A DNA stretch of 64,000 bases. It comes from CAWCBH01 sp963793785 (GTDB lineage Bacteria > Actinomycetota > Thermoleophilia > Solirubrobacterales > 70-9). Positions 1 to 7,613 of this stretch are shown here, piece by piece. The position numbers and the translations under genes are program-made. Position 1 is the stretch's first letter. Every line of letters starts with the position of its first letter. The notes below the pieces were generated by a model. The model saw only the letters and a program-made list of their open reading frames with translations. It made no database searches and was not told where the DNA came from. Where the stretch lies: positions 124,001 through 188,000 of the forward strand of contig CAWCBH010000004.1 in NCBI GenBank assembly GCA_963793785.1. Reading direction: 5' to 3'.

Positions 1-1
1 T

Positions 2-67
2 ACCGCGAGGTTCGCGCCACACGGCCGAGGCGCCCCCTACCCAGCTGCTGTTTCGGACCTGCTGTGA
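2..67 (+). CDS. Possible C-terminal tail of a gene starting upstream of the window
   Basis: An open frame enters from the left edge and stops with TGA at 65-67, 57 bases before jag. Only about 21 residues are visible and they carry no motif. In most bacteria the gene before jag is the membrane insertase yidC, so this could be its tail, but the residues do not prove that. Confidence 0.2.
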   Translation, partial: TARFAPHGRGAPYPAAVSDLL

Positions 68-112
68 CACTTCGGGTGCGGCGCTCTGCCCCTCGCCTCG
101 GCCGGCGCGAAA

Positions 113-118
113 TAGACT
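113..118 (+). promoter_or_regulatory. -10 hexamer TAGACT of jag, probably leaderless
   Basis: TAGACT ends six bases before the GTG start of jag, so transcription would begin at or next to the start codon. No clear -35 hexamer is visible. The same arrangement recurs before other genes here (27949, 55423, 57403 and others). Confidence 0.5.
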
Positions 119-124
119 GGCGCC

Positions 125-607
125 GTGAGCGAAGGGGATTGGCCGCAGGAGCCGGCGGAGCGGGTGCGGGAGCTGATCGAGCGCGTCCTCGACGAGCTCG
201 ATCTCGACGGCGAGGTCGAGGTGAGCGAGGACGAGGAGCAGATCGCCGCAGTGGTCGAGGGCGATGACGATTACGGGCTGCTGATCGGCCGGCGTGGGCA
301 GACGATCGACGCCCTGCAGCTGCTCTGCTTTCAGGCAGCGCATCGCGGCTTCCGCGAGCGCAAGCGCGTCACCGTCGACGCCGCCGGCTACCGCGAGCGG
401 CGCAAGGAGATGCTCTCGACCCGCGCCGACCGGGCCGCCGAGCAGGCGCTGAAGCTGGGGCGGCCGATGGAGATGGACGAGATGAGCGCCCAGGAGCGAC
501 GGGTGGTGCACGAGCATCTCAAGGACCGGGCCGGGATCGAGACTTACAGCGAGGGCGACGAGCCGCACCGCTGCGTGGTCGTGGCGCCGCTCGTCAGCGA
601 GGCGTGA
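125..607 (+). CDS. jag: Jag family RNA-binding protein (KH and R3H domains)
   Basis: This 160-residue protein is the cytoplasmic RNA-binding protein Jag (also called SpoIIIJ-associated), which is linked to cell elongation and envelope regulation. An acidic N-terminal region is followed by a KH domain with the GxxG loop in GLLIGRRGQTIDALQ (about residues 52-66). A C-terminal R3H region contains ERRVVHEHL (about 124-132). GTG is the start; it lies six bases after a TAGACT -10 box. The stop overlaps the start of rsmG as GTGA, so the two are translationally coupled. The order jag-rsmG-parA-parB is the usual arrangement near a chromosome origin. Confidence 0.93.
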   Translation: MSEGDWPQEPAERVRELIERVLDELDLDGEVEVSEDEEQIAAVVEGDDDYGLLIGRRGQTIDALQLLCFQAAHRGFRERKRVTVDAAGYRERRKEMLSTRADRAAEQALKLGRPMEMDEMSAQERRVVHEHLKDRAGIETYSEGDEPHRCVVVAPLVSEA

Positions 608-1275
608 GCCTCGACCCCGGCGCCCGCCAGTCCCTGCAGCGATATCTGGAGTGCCTGGCCGAGGCCCGCGCTTCGGTCAGCTCGGTCACCGAGCCCCGCC
701 TGGCCTGGGAAGTGCACGTCGCCGACAGTCTCAGCGGACTCGAGGTGGCTGAGCTGCGAGGCGCGTCCCGGATCGCCGATCTCGGCGCCGGAGCAGGCTT
801 TCCGGGCGTCGCGGTGGCGGCGGCGGTCCCGGCGGCCAGCGTCGACTTGGTCGAGTCGGTGCGCCGTAAGTGCGAGTTCATGCGCGAGGCGCTGGCGGTT
901 GCGGGCCTCGAGAACGCGACCGTCGTCTGCCGGCGGTCGGAGGACTTGGCGGCCGACGATGGACACGAGGCCTACGACGCGGTCCTGGCCCGGGCGGTGG
1001 GCACCCTGCCCACGGTGGCCGAGCTGGCGTCACCGTTGCTGCGCCAGGGCGGGATTCTGGTCGCCTGGCGAGGCTCGCGAGACCGGGCCGGGGAACGCCG
1101 ACTCGCCGAGGCCGAGGCCGAGCTGGCGCTGTGCCAGGAGGAGGTTCGCCCAGTCAAGCCCTATGCCGGCAGCCGCGACCGCAACCTGCATGTGGTTCGC
1201 AAGATGGGCCCGACGCCGGCCGGACTGCCGCGCCGCCCGGGGATGGCCCGCAAGCGCCCGTTCGGAGGCCCCTGA
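604..1275 (+). CDS. rsmG: 16S rRNA (guanine527-N7)-methyltransferase RsmG
   Basis: RsmG (GidB) uses S-adenosylmethionine to methylate G527 of 16S rRNA. The protein has 223 residues, the normal family length. The SAM-binding motif I is IADLGAGAGFPGVAVA, around residues 57-72. It is followed by VDLVESVRRKCEFMREAL and a RAVGTLPTVAELA segment, both typical of the family. The start GTG overlaps the jag stop by four bases, indicating coupled translation. The C-terminal stretch is basic and ends in KRPFGGP. Loss of RsmG in other bacteria gives low-level streptomycin resistance. The assignment is secure from motif and position. Confidence 0.95.
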   Translation: MSLDPGARQSLQRYLECLAEARASVSSVTEPRLAWEVHVADSLSGLEVAELRGASRIADLGAGAGFPGVAVAAAVPAASVDLVESVRRKCEFMREALAVAGLENATVVCRRSEDLAADDGHEAYDAVLARAVGTLPTVAELASPLLRQGGILVAWRGSRDRAGERRLAEAEAELALCQEEVRPVKPYAGSRDRNLHVVRKMGPTPAGLPRRPGMARKRPFGGP

Positions 1276-1294
1276 AGGGCGCCGGGACCGTCTC

Positions 1295-1300
1295 TAAGCT
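1295..1300 (+). promoter_or_regulatory. Possible -10 hexamer TAAGCT of parA
   Basis: TAAGCT ends eight bases before the ATG of parA in the short gap after rsmG. This fits the short-leader or leaderless pattern seen elsewhere in the window. Confidence 0.35.
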
Positions 1301-1308
1301 GGCCCCCG

Positions 1309-2067
1309 ATGGGCTCCGTCTATGCGATCGCAAACCAGAAGGGCGGGGTCGGCAAGACGACCACGGCGGTGAACGTCGCCGCCTGCGTCTCGGCCACCGG
1401 CTCACAGACGCTGCTGGTCGACCTCGACCCGCAGTGCAATGCGACCGTCGCCCTCGGCGGCGACCGCGAAGCTCGCCCCTCCTCCTATGACTGCCTCACC
1501 GGCGATGTCTCGGTCGCCGAAGCGGCGCGCCCGGCGGGCCCGGACAATCTCTGGCTCGTTCCCGCCAGCCGCGACCTTGCCGGCGCGGCAGTCGAGCTGC
1601 CCCGCATGGAAGGCTCGGAGACCCGGCTCACCGAGCGCCTCGGCCCGGTGCGGGAGCGTTTTGCCTTCACGCTGCTCGACTGCCCTCCGGCGCTGGGCCC
1701 GGTGACGGTGAACGCGCTGGCCGCCGCCGATCGCGTGATCGTGCCCGTCCAGGCCGAGTACCTCGCGCTGGAGGGGCTGGTCCAGTTCCTCGACACGCTG
1801 GCGCTGATCCGCCGCGAGATCAACCCCTCACTGATGCTGTCGGGGCTGTTGATCACCATGCACGACGAGCGCACCCGGCTTTCCCAGGATGTCGAGCGCG
1901 AGATGCGAGAGCACTTCCCCGAGCTTGTCTTCGAAACCGTGATCCCACGCAGCGTCAGAGTCGCCGAGTCGCCGAGCTATGGCCGGCCGGTGATCGCGCA
2001 TGCACCGACCTCGCGCGGCTCGCTGGCCTACCGCGAGCTGGCTCGAGAGGTGGCCGAGCGTGGCTGA
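1309..2067 (+). CDS. parA: Chromosome-partitioning ATPase ParA (Soj)
   Basis: ParA is the nucleoid-bound ATPase that works with ParB to segregate chromosome origins. The 252-residue protein begins with a deviant Walker A motif, QKGGVGKTTTAVNVA (residues 9-23), with the signature lysine that contacts the other subunit. A switch I region VDLDPQCNATVALG and a Walker B-like LLDCPPALGPVTVNAL follow. The start ATG follows rsmG by 33 bases. The 3' end overlaps parB by eight bases. Length and motif order match chromosomal Soj-type proteins rather than the longer plasmid ParA type with an N-terminal DNA-binding domain. Confidence 0.95.
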   Translation: MGSVYAIANQKGGVGKTTTAVNVAACVSATGSQTLLVDLDPQCNATVALGGDREARPSSYDCLTGDVSVAEAARPAGPDNLWLVPASRDLAGAAVELPRMEGSETRLTERLGPVRERFAFTLLDCPPALGPVTVNALAAADRVIVPVQAEYLALEGLVQFLDTLALIRREINPSLMLSGLLITMHDERTRLSQDVEREMREHFPELVFETVIPRSVRVAESPSYGRPVIAHAPTSRGSLAYRELAREVAERG

Positions 2068-2911
2068 GTCGCGCGGCATCGGCCGCGGCCTGGCGGCGAT
2101 CCTGCCGGAGCCCGTCGCACCCGCGGATGAGCTGCGCGAGCTTCCAGTCGATCTGATCAGGCCCAGCCCCAATCAGCCGCGGACCCGGTTTGATCCCGAG
2201 GCCCTCGCCGGCCTGGCGTCCTCGATCGAGGCCAGCGGGATCGTGCAGCCGCTGCTGGTCCGCCCTCTCGTCGACGGAAGCTATGAGCTCGTCGCCGGCG
2301 AGCGTCGCTGGCGTGCCGCCCAGCAGGCCGGGCTGGCCGAGGTTCCGGCGATCGTCCGCGAGGAGGACGAGACGACGCGGCTGCAGACGGCGCTGATCGA
2401 GAACGTGGTTCGCGAGGACCTGAACCCGGTGGACGAGGCGAGAGCCTGCGCCGCCCTGGTCGAGGACCTCGGCGTCTCCAAGGAGGAGCTGGCGCGCCGG
2501 GTCGGGCGCAGCCGCCCCGCGGTCTCCAACCTGATCCGCCTCCTCGATCTTCCCGACGAGGCCCTCGAGCTGCTGCAGTCCGGGCAGCTCAGCGAGGGTC
2601 ACGGACGGGCCGTGCTGCAGGCTCAGGGGCATGACCTACGCCGGCGCCTCGCCCGCAGCGCCGCAAGCGCGGGATGGTCGGTTCGAGAGACGGAACGGCG
2701 CGCCAAGCTGGCCAGCCAGCCGAAGTACGCCGCCCGCCGCAAACCGCTCAGTCCGGAGGAGGAAGCGGCGCTGCTGGCGGCCGCCGATCGCCTCGAGGCC
2801 GCCCTCGGCCAGGAGGTCAAGGTGCGCCGGCGGAAGGGGTCGATCGCGGTCGAGATCCGCCTCGAAGGGCTCGACGAAGTCGACGAGCTGGCCCGCCGGA
2901 TCGGCCCCTGA
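2060..2911 (+). CDS. parB: Chromosome-partitioning protein ParB (Spo0J)
   Basis: ParB is the CTP-dependent clamp that loads at parS sites near the origin and stimulates ParA. I place the start at GTG 2060, inside the end of parA, because the product then begins VAESRGIGRGLAAIL, the usual ParB N-terminus; a longer start at 2000 would add about 20 unconserved residues. The ParB/Srx domain contains NQPRTRFD, GIVQPLLVRP and the CTPase motif GERRWRAAQQAG, followed by TALIENVVREDLNPVDEA. A helix-turn-helix (KEELARRVGRSRPAVSN) and a C-terminal dimerisation region complete the 283 residues. No parS palindrome was found by eye in this window. Confidence 0.94.
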   Translation: MAESRGIGRGLAAILPEPVAPADELRELPVDLIRPSPNQPRTRFDPEALAGLASSIEASGIVQPLLVRPLVDGSYELVAGERRWRAAQQAGLAEVPAIVREEDETTRLQTALIENVVREDLNPVDEARACAALVEDLGVSKEELARRVGRSRPAVSNLIRLLDLPDEALELLQSGQLSEGHGRAVLQAQGHDLRRRLARSAASAGWSVRETERRAKLASQPKYAARRKPLSPEEEAALLAAADRLEAALGQEVKVRRRKGSIAVEIRLEGLDEVDELARRIGP

Positions 2912-2959
2912 GCAGCTTCCGGAGGGGCCTCCGACCCCCGCTATGATCGGCGCCCGTTG

Positions 2960-3033
<74 letters not shown>

Positions 3034-3034
3034 C

Positions 3035-3476
3035 TCAACCCACCGCGGCGGACCGCGATCTCGCCGCCTTCTCCAGCCCCTCCACCGTCTGCGCGAGCCA
3101 ACGGTCGAAATAGCGCTGTCCGGCCACTGACGTCGAAGATCTTCAGGCCGAGCTTGGAGGGCTCCATGCCCATCTCGGCCTCGAGGAAGGTCCCGCCCCG
3201 CGCCTCGGTCAGCGAGATGCGGACAAAGGTGCCGGTGTTCATGCAGTGGATCGTGAACCGATCGCCGGGCGCGAGCTCCTCGACTCGCAGCAGCATCTCC
3301 TCCTTGCCGAACGGGCTGGCGACGACCTCCCGGTAGGTGCAGCCCTCCTCGAGTCCCTCGCAGGTGACGTCGACTACCCGTGGCCACCACTCCGGATGCC
3401 GCTCGACGTCGGAGATCAGCTCCCAGACCAGGTCGGCAGGCGCCTCGATGAAGACCTCGCGGCGGCAGTGCGACAT
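3035..3476 (-). CDS. SRPBCC (START-like) family protein, frameshifted
   Basis: The product resembles small single-domain SRPBCC proteins (polyketide cyclase/dehydrase-like ligand-binding fold). ATG at 3476 gives an N-terminus with FIEAPADLVWELISDVERHP and WWPRVVDV, typical of the family. The frame stays conserved up to KIFDV near 3133. The conserved end (GQRYFDRWLAQTVEGLEK and on to a TGA at 3035-3037) then lies one frame over. Removing one base near 3130-3133 joins the two parts into a protein of normal length, about 146 residues. Read without correction, the frame runs antisense into tRNA-Ile. Function is unknown; this is a sequence error or a recent lesion. Confidence 0.75.
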
Positions 3477-3509
3477 CCGCCTCCAATCATCGCACCGCCG
3501 CCGTTCGAT

Positions 3510-4161
3510 CTACGGAATGCTCGTCGAGTTCTCGCATTCTCCGTCCGGGATCTCGAGGTCGACGTCCTCGCCCGGCTCCGCCGTCGCAGGAGTCGATTCC
3601 CGGACCGCCGGCGAACCCGTCGGCGCCTGGGCCGCCGAAGTGGCTGTCGTCGCCGTCCTCACCCGCCAGCAGCGTGTCGTTGCCAAGCACGCCGAAGAGC
3701 CGGTCGTTGCCGAATCCTCCGGAGACCGTGTCCGGGCCGTCTTGCCCGTTGAGGGTGTCCGGATTCGTCGCCTCCGATGATCCGGTCGTCGTCGCGTCCG
3801 CCTCGGATGGTGTCCCGGCCATCCTCGCCGTGTCCGACGTCGCCACCGGCGTCGAGGAAGATCGTGTCGGCGCCGCCACCGCCGCGGACGACGTCGTCGC
3901 CCTGCGCGGCGCAGATCAGGTCGGGGCCGCCGCGGCCGTCGATCACGTCGGCCCCCGCTCGGGCCTGGATCACGTCCCTCCCCGGGGTCCCGGTGAGCGC
4001 GTCGTTGCCGTTGGTGCCCTGGATCGTCGGGCGCAAGCCCTGGCAGCGGACGAGCGGCCCGCCGGTCGTGCGCCACCGTCGGCACCACCAGAGCGACGAT
4101 CAGCCCACCCATCAGCGCCGCCGGCGGAAGTCACTCGGCGCCAGCTCTTCAGCTCCTCCAT
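3510..4161 (-). CDS. Secreted RTX-like (hemolysin-type calcium-binding repeat) protein, multiply frameshifted
   Basis: The gene starts at ATG 4161 with a good ribosome site (ggagagg). It encodes MEELKSWRRV and a hydrophobic signal-like segment (GLIVALVVPTVAHA type). Further down, in shifting frames, come glycine/aspartate-rich nonapeptide-like repeats: GTNGNDALTGTPGRDVI, GGPDLICAAQGDDVVRGG, GGFGNDRLFGVLGNDTL and GGPGADGFAGGPG. It ends GEDVDLEIPDGECENS. Repeats of GGxGxDxLx type bind calcium in RTX proteins. At least four frame changes are needed (near 4113, 4070, 3770 and 3570) to read it through. It is about 215 residues long when corrected. The repeat family is clear; the substrate or role is not. 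Confidence 0.7.
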
Positions 4162-4285
4162 CGCCTCTCCTTCCCTGGGACCTTGTGAAGCTGGGCCCAC
4201 TCTTCCCACGACCGGCGGCCTGAGTCCAGGGCCGTGTCCGGTAAGGACGATGCTATCGTTCCATAGATAACTGTCGATCTAACAC

Positions 4286-4621
4286 TTGCGCCGAAGCAGA
4301 AGCGCCCGCCGGGCCAGCCGTGCTGTGAGCCGGTCGCGCGGCCCGGAGATCTCTGCTCGCCAAGGCGGACGCGTCTGGCGGCGCTGGCAAAGGCCCTCGG
4401 CGGACCCGATCCGCGTACAGCTCGTCGACGTCCTGCGGGCCCACGCCGGCAAGGTCTGCGTCTGCGAGCTGGTGCCGCTGTTCGAGATCTCCCAGCCGAC
4501 CCTCTCCCACCATCTGCGTCGACTTCGAGAGGCGGGCATCGTCGGCGTCGAGCGGCGCGGGCTGTGGGCCTACTACTACGTCCATCCCGAAGCGATCGAG
4601 GAGTTGAGCGAATGGCTGTAA
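4286..4621 (+). CDS. arsR: ArsR family arsenical-responsive repressor, N-terminus frameshifted
   Basis: This is a winged-helix metalloregulator heading an arsenic operon. The core reads DPIRVQLVDVLRAHAGK, then VCVCELVPLFEISQPTLSHH with the Cys-Val-Cys pair that binds As(III) in ArsR. A recognition helix and a beta wing ending WAYYYVHPEA follow. Before position 4400 the conserved frame is shifted by one base: removing one G near 4397-4402 gives LAALAKALADPIR and an upstream Cys-Cys pair (PCCEPV). The true start is unclear, as no ATG or GTG lies in that frame after the in-frame stop near 4260. The stop overlaps the next start. Self-repression of the operon is expected from the family. Confidence 0.78.
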   Translation: MRRSRSARRASRAVSRSRGPEISARQGGRVWRRWQRPSADPIRVQLVDVLRAHAGKVCVCELVPLFEISQPTLSHHLRRLREAGIVGVERRGLWAYYYVHPEAIEELSEWL

Positions 4622-5037
4622 TGAGACCGCACCTGGCCCTGAACGTCACCGATGTGGAGAAGTCGATCCCCTTCTACCGGGCGCTTTTCGGCGTCGAGAC
4701 TGCCAAGGTCCGTCCCGGCTATGCGAAGTTCGAGATCGCCGAGCCGGCGCTCAACCTAACCCTCAACGAGGGCGACCGCGACGAGAACCTCGGCGCCTTC
4801 AACCATGCCGGCATCCAGGTCGAGTCCACCGACGACGTGCTGCTGGCGAGGGCCCGCCTCGTCGAGGCCGGATTGGCCACCTTCGACGAGATGGAGACGA
4901 CCTGCTGCTACGCGAAGCAGGACAAGATCTGGGTCCGCGATCCTGACGGGACGCCCTGGGAGGTGTTCACGGTCCACGGCGACTCCGAGGAGGGGAACCC
5001 GGCCGCCGCCGGCGCGCCCGCCGCCCGCTGCTGCTGA
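4612..5037 (+). CDS. arsI: ArsI/CadI family glyoxalase-fold metalloenzyme (C-As lyase type)
   Basis: The 141-residue protein belongs to the vicinal-oxygen-chelate fold. Its first half reads HLALNVTDVEKSIPFYRALF and VRPGYAKFEIAEPALNLTL. Its second half carries the vicinal Cys pair in ETTCCYAKQDKIWVRDPDG, and WEVFTV ends the fold. In ArsI that Cys pair binds trivalent organoarsenicals and the enzyme cleaves the carbon-arsenic bond, releasing As(III); CadI is a close relative induced by metals. ATG 4612 is preferred over 4621 because a gaggag ribosome site lies 8-13 bases before it. It overlaps arsR and shares one base with arsC. An extra C-terminal Cys-Cys ends the protein. Confidence 0.85.
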   Translation: MAVMRPHLALNVTDVEKSIPFYRALFGVETAKVRPGYAKFEIAEPALNLTLNEGDRDENLGAFNHAGIQVESTDDVLLARARLVEAGLATFDEMETTCCYAKQDKIWVRDPDGTPWEVFTVHGDSEEGNPAAAGAPAARCC

Positions 5038-5423
5038 TGGCGCACGTCCTCTTCGTCTGCCTCCATAACGCCGGCCGCTCGCAGATCAGCGAGGCCCTGT
5101 TCGAGGATGCCGCCTCCGCCCACACGGCCGAGTCGGCGGGGACAAACCCGGCCGACCAGGTCCACCCCGAGGTCGTCGAAGCGATGCACGAGCTCGGAAT
5201 CGACCTCTCCGGCCGCCTGCCCCAAGAGCTGACGACGGCCGCCACCGAGCGCGCTGACGTCGTCGTGACGATGGGCTGCGGCGACGCCTGCCCGGTGATC
5301 CCCGGCAAGCGCTATCTCGACTGGGAGCTGCCGGACCCGAGGGGCCTGCCCCCGGCGCAAGTGCGGGCGATCCGCGACGAGATCGGCGAGCGCGTTCGCG
5401 CTCTCGTCGCCGAACTCGACTAG
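5037..5423 (+). CDS. arsC: Arsenate reductase ArsC, low-molecular-weight phosphatase fold
   Basis: The 128-residue protein reduces arsenate to arsenite. The N-terminal P-loop, VCLHNAGRSQIS, contains the CX5R catalytic motif. Later Cys residues in TMGCGDACPVIPGK lie where thioredoxin- or mycothiol-coupled enzymes have their resolving or recognition residues, followed by DWELPDPRG. It overlaps the arsI stop by one base, so the three ars genes form one tightly packed operon. No arsenite efflux gene (arsB, acr3) or arsM is present next to it, so extrusion must be encoded elsewhere. The thiol partner cannot be told from the sequence. Confidence 0.9.
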   Translation: MAHVLFVCLHNAGRSQISEALFEDAASAHTAESAGTNPADQVHPEVVEAMHELGIDLSGRLPQELTTAATERADVVVTMGCGDACPVIPGKRYLDWELPDPRGLPPAQVRAIRDEIGERVRALVAELD

Positions 5424-5445
5424 CGCCGGGGGTTGGCGGCCCTCG

Positions 5446-6024
5446 TTACTCGGTGATCTGCACGTAGACGCGCTTGCGGCTCGCCGGCCCCGTCGCGCTT
5501 CCATCGGAGTTGCGGGGGCTGACGACGAACGCATTCGCGTTCTTGGCGCCCGGCGGCGCGCACTCGACCGCCGCGGTCTGGCAGCGGGCGACGCTGACCT
5601 CGCCGTCGAAGTCGGAGTCCACGCCGGCCATGCCGTCGACGTTGATCTTGTTCTGCAGCGCGACCGTCGCGAACAGGCCGTGATCGGCCAGCGGGCTGCC
5701 GGCGTCGACGTAGACGTTGTTGTTCGTCACGTAGGCGTCGATGATCGTGAAACCGCCCGACTGCTCCTCGATCTGGCCCTGCTCGTTGATCAGCAGCCAG
5801 CGGGTCTGCAGACCGCTCTCGACAGAGTCGTTGACGTCGTCGTCGCGGACGGATCCGTCGCGGAGGTCCTTGGTGTTGACCTGGTTGTCCTTGATGTCAC
5901 GCGTGTTGATCGTGTTGTCGCGGATCTGAAGGTTCGCCACCGCGGCTCCGGTGAGCGAGACGAACAGCGCGACCATCGCGATCAGCATCGGCGGGCTGAG
6001 ATGGCCCCTGATCCTGCGCGTCAT
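5446..6024 (-). CDS. Exported protein with Asn/Asp-rich short repeats
   Basis: The 192-residue product begins MTRRIRGHLSPPMLIAM, then a hydrophobic segment (MVALFVSLTGAAVA) that should act as signal peptide or anchor. It is followed by a short repeat region, NTINTRDIKDNQVNTKDL, and by RDGSVRDDDV. The C-terminal domain carries two Cys (ARCQTAAVEC) and no enzyme motif. I recognise this layout (signal helix, I/V-x-D/N repeats, beta-rich tail) as frequent among secreted proteins of Thermoleophilia, but I cannot name a function. It stands alone, convergent with the ars operon. Confidence 0.8.
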   Translation of the reverse strand: MTRRIRGHLSPPMLIAMVALFVSLTGAAVANLQIRDNTINTRDIKDNQVNTKDLRDGSVRDDDVNDSVESGLQTRWLLINEQGQIEEQSGGFTIIDAYVTNNNVYVDAGSPLADHGLFATVALQNKINVDGMAGVDSDFDGEVSVARCQTAAVECAPPGAKNANAFVVSPRNSDGSATGPASRKRVYVQITE

Positions 6025-6150
6025 GCGTGTATCTCCCGTCGTCGGGGTTTCGGCGCTCCCTCCCAGACGCCCCTACTGCCTTAAACGAAACGGGACCGCG
6101 GGCGGATCAACTCGGCTTCAGGCGTGGGAAGGGCGGCCAGGACCCAGACC

Positions 6151-6156
6151 TATAAT
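6151..6156 (+). promoter_or_regulatory. -10 hexamer TATAAT upstream of the bifunctional-nuclease family gene
   Basis: A perfect TATAAT lies 29 bases before the GTG start at 6186. Unlike many genes here, this gene would have a real leader, with a gggag ribosome site at about 6174-6178. Confidence 0.55.
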
Positions 6157-6185
6157 GCCTCGGGATCGGTCCCGGGAGTGAATCC

Positions 6186-6677
6186 GTGCAGCAGATGCAG
6201 ATCTACGGTGTCAGCTTCGACATGGTCGGCAAGCAGCCGATCGTCTTGCTGAAGACGGTCGACGGGAACAAGTTCCTGCCGATCTGGATCGGGCATCCCG
6301 AGGCGGCGGCGATTCTGATGAAGCTGCAGGGCGCGTCGACGCCGCGACCGATGACCCACGACCTGATCTCCGATCTGCTCGAGCAGGTGGACGCGAAGTG
6401 CGAGCGGGTTTCGGTGACCGAGCTGCGCGACAACACCTTCTATGCGTCGATCACGATCACGATCAACGGCTCCGAGATGGAGCTCGACTCGCGCCCGTCG
6501 GATGCGCTGGCGCTCGCGGTCCGGGTATCGGCCCCGATCTTCGCCGCCGAGGACGTGATCGAGGAGTCTGCGATCGAGTTCGAGCACGAGGTCGAGGACA
6601 CCGAGGAGGTGGTCGAGAAGTTCAAGGACTTCCTCGACGAGGTGTCGCCGGAGGACTTCGCCCAGGAAGATTCCTGA
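6186..6677 (+). CDS. Bifunctional nuclease (BFN/DUF151) family protein
   Basis: The 163-residue protein is a BFN-domain protein: LLKTVDGNKFLPIWIGHPEA, then PMTHDLISDLLEQVDAK, then the hallmark DSRPSDALALAVR (about residues 98-110). The C-terminus is acidic. BFN proteins were named for nuclease activity in a plant member; the bacterial role is poorly known. GTG 6186 is used as start; ATG 6195 is an alternative. The gene ends exactly where ddl ends on the other strand, with no spacer. Confidence 0.88.
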   Translation: MQQMQIYGVSFDMVGKQPIVLLKTVDGNKFLPIWIGHPEAAAILMKLQGASTPRPMTHDLISDLLEQVDAKCERVSVTELRDNTFYASITITINGSEMELDSRPSDALALAVRVSAPIFAAEDVIEESAIEFEHEVEDTEEVVEKFKDFLDEVSPEDFAQEDS

Positions 6678-7613
6678 TCAGGCGACCGGCGCCCGCTCCA
6701 GCGCCAGCTCCAGGATCCGCTCCACCGCCCGCTCGAACTCCATCCCCGCCGCTTCGGCCGCCTGCGGCAGCAGGCTGGTGTCGGTGAGCCCGGGGATCGC
6801 GTTCACCTCCAGCACCTCCGGACCGCTCGGCCCGAGCATCAGATCGACGCGCGAGAAGCCGCTGCAGCCGAGCACCTCGTAGGCGCGCAGCGCAGCCGCG
6901 GTCACTGCCTCCGCCTCGGCCGCGTCCAGCTCGGCCGGGCAGACGAAGGTCGTGCGGCCGATCTCGTAGCGGGCCTCGAAGTCATAGGCATCGCTCTCGT
7001 GCGGGATCGCCTCCACGATCGGCAGCGGCTCGGACCCGAGCACGCTGACCGCGAGCTCCCGTCCCTCGACGAAGCGCTCCAGCAGAACGCGGTCGTCGTA
7101 GCTGAACGCGGCGACGAGGGCTTCCGGGACCTCCTCTCGCCCGGCGGCGAACTTGACCCCCAGCGCCGACCCTCCCCGGGCCGGCTTGACGACGAGCGGG
7201 AATCCCAGCCGGTCCTCGATCTCCCCCAAGGCATCGGCGGCTCCGAGATCGCGAAAGGCCGTCTCGTTGAAGGCGAACCAGTCCGGCGTCGGAACCCCCG
7301 CCTCGCGGAGCTCGTGCTTGGCCAGCACCTTGTCCATGCACTTCGCGCAGGCGGCGACACCGGGTCCGGTGTAGGGAAGGCCGAGGATCTCCAGCAGCTC
7401 CTGGGCGGTCCCGTCCTCACCGTCGGGCCCGTGCAGGGCGATGAAGACGAGCTCGGGCCGCTGGTCGGCCAGCTGCTTGACGAGGTCCGCGCCGACGTCG
7501 AGTGGCAGCACCTCGTGGCCGAGACGCTCCAGCGCATCCTCGACCCGCGCCCCGGAGCGCAGCGAAACGCCCCGCTCCAGCGACCGCCCACCCTTGAGGA
7601 CTGCGACCCTCAC
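6678..7613 (-). CDS. ddl: D-alanine--D-alanine ligase
   Basis: Ddl joins two D-alanines for peptidoglycan precursor synthesis, using ATP. The 311-residue product starts at GTG 7613 (VRVAVLKGGRSLERGVSLRSG, the usual Ddl N-terminus). It has FIALHGPDGEDG, the ATP-grasp loop VVKPARGGSALGVKF, a FVEGRELAVSVLG strand and the metal and substrate-binding end EVNAIPGLTDTSLLPQ. The start overlaps the aminotransferase stop as GTGA, so the two minus-strand genes are coupled. All catalytic segments are present. Confidence 0.95.
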   Translation of the reverse strand: MRVAVLKGGRSLERGVSLRSGARVEDALERLGHEVLPLDVGADLVKQLADQRPELVFIALHGPDGEDGTAQELLEILGLPYTGPGVAACAKCMDKVLAKHELREAGVPTPDWFAFNETAFRDLGAADALGEIEDRLGFPLVVKPARGGSALGVKFAAGREEVPEALVAAFSYDDRVLLERFVEGRELAVSVLGSEPLPIVEAIPHESDAYDFEARYEIGRTTFVCPAELDAAEAEAVTAAALRAYEVLGCSGFSRVDLMLGPSGPEVLEVNAIPGLTDTSLLPQAAEAAGMEFERAVERILELALERAPVA

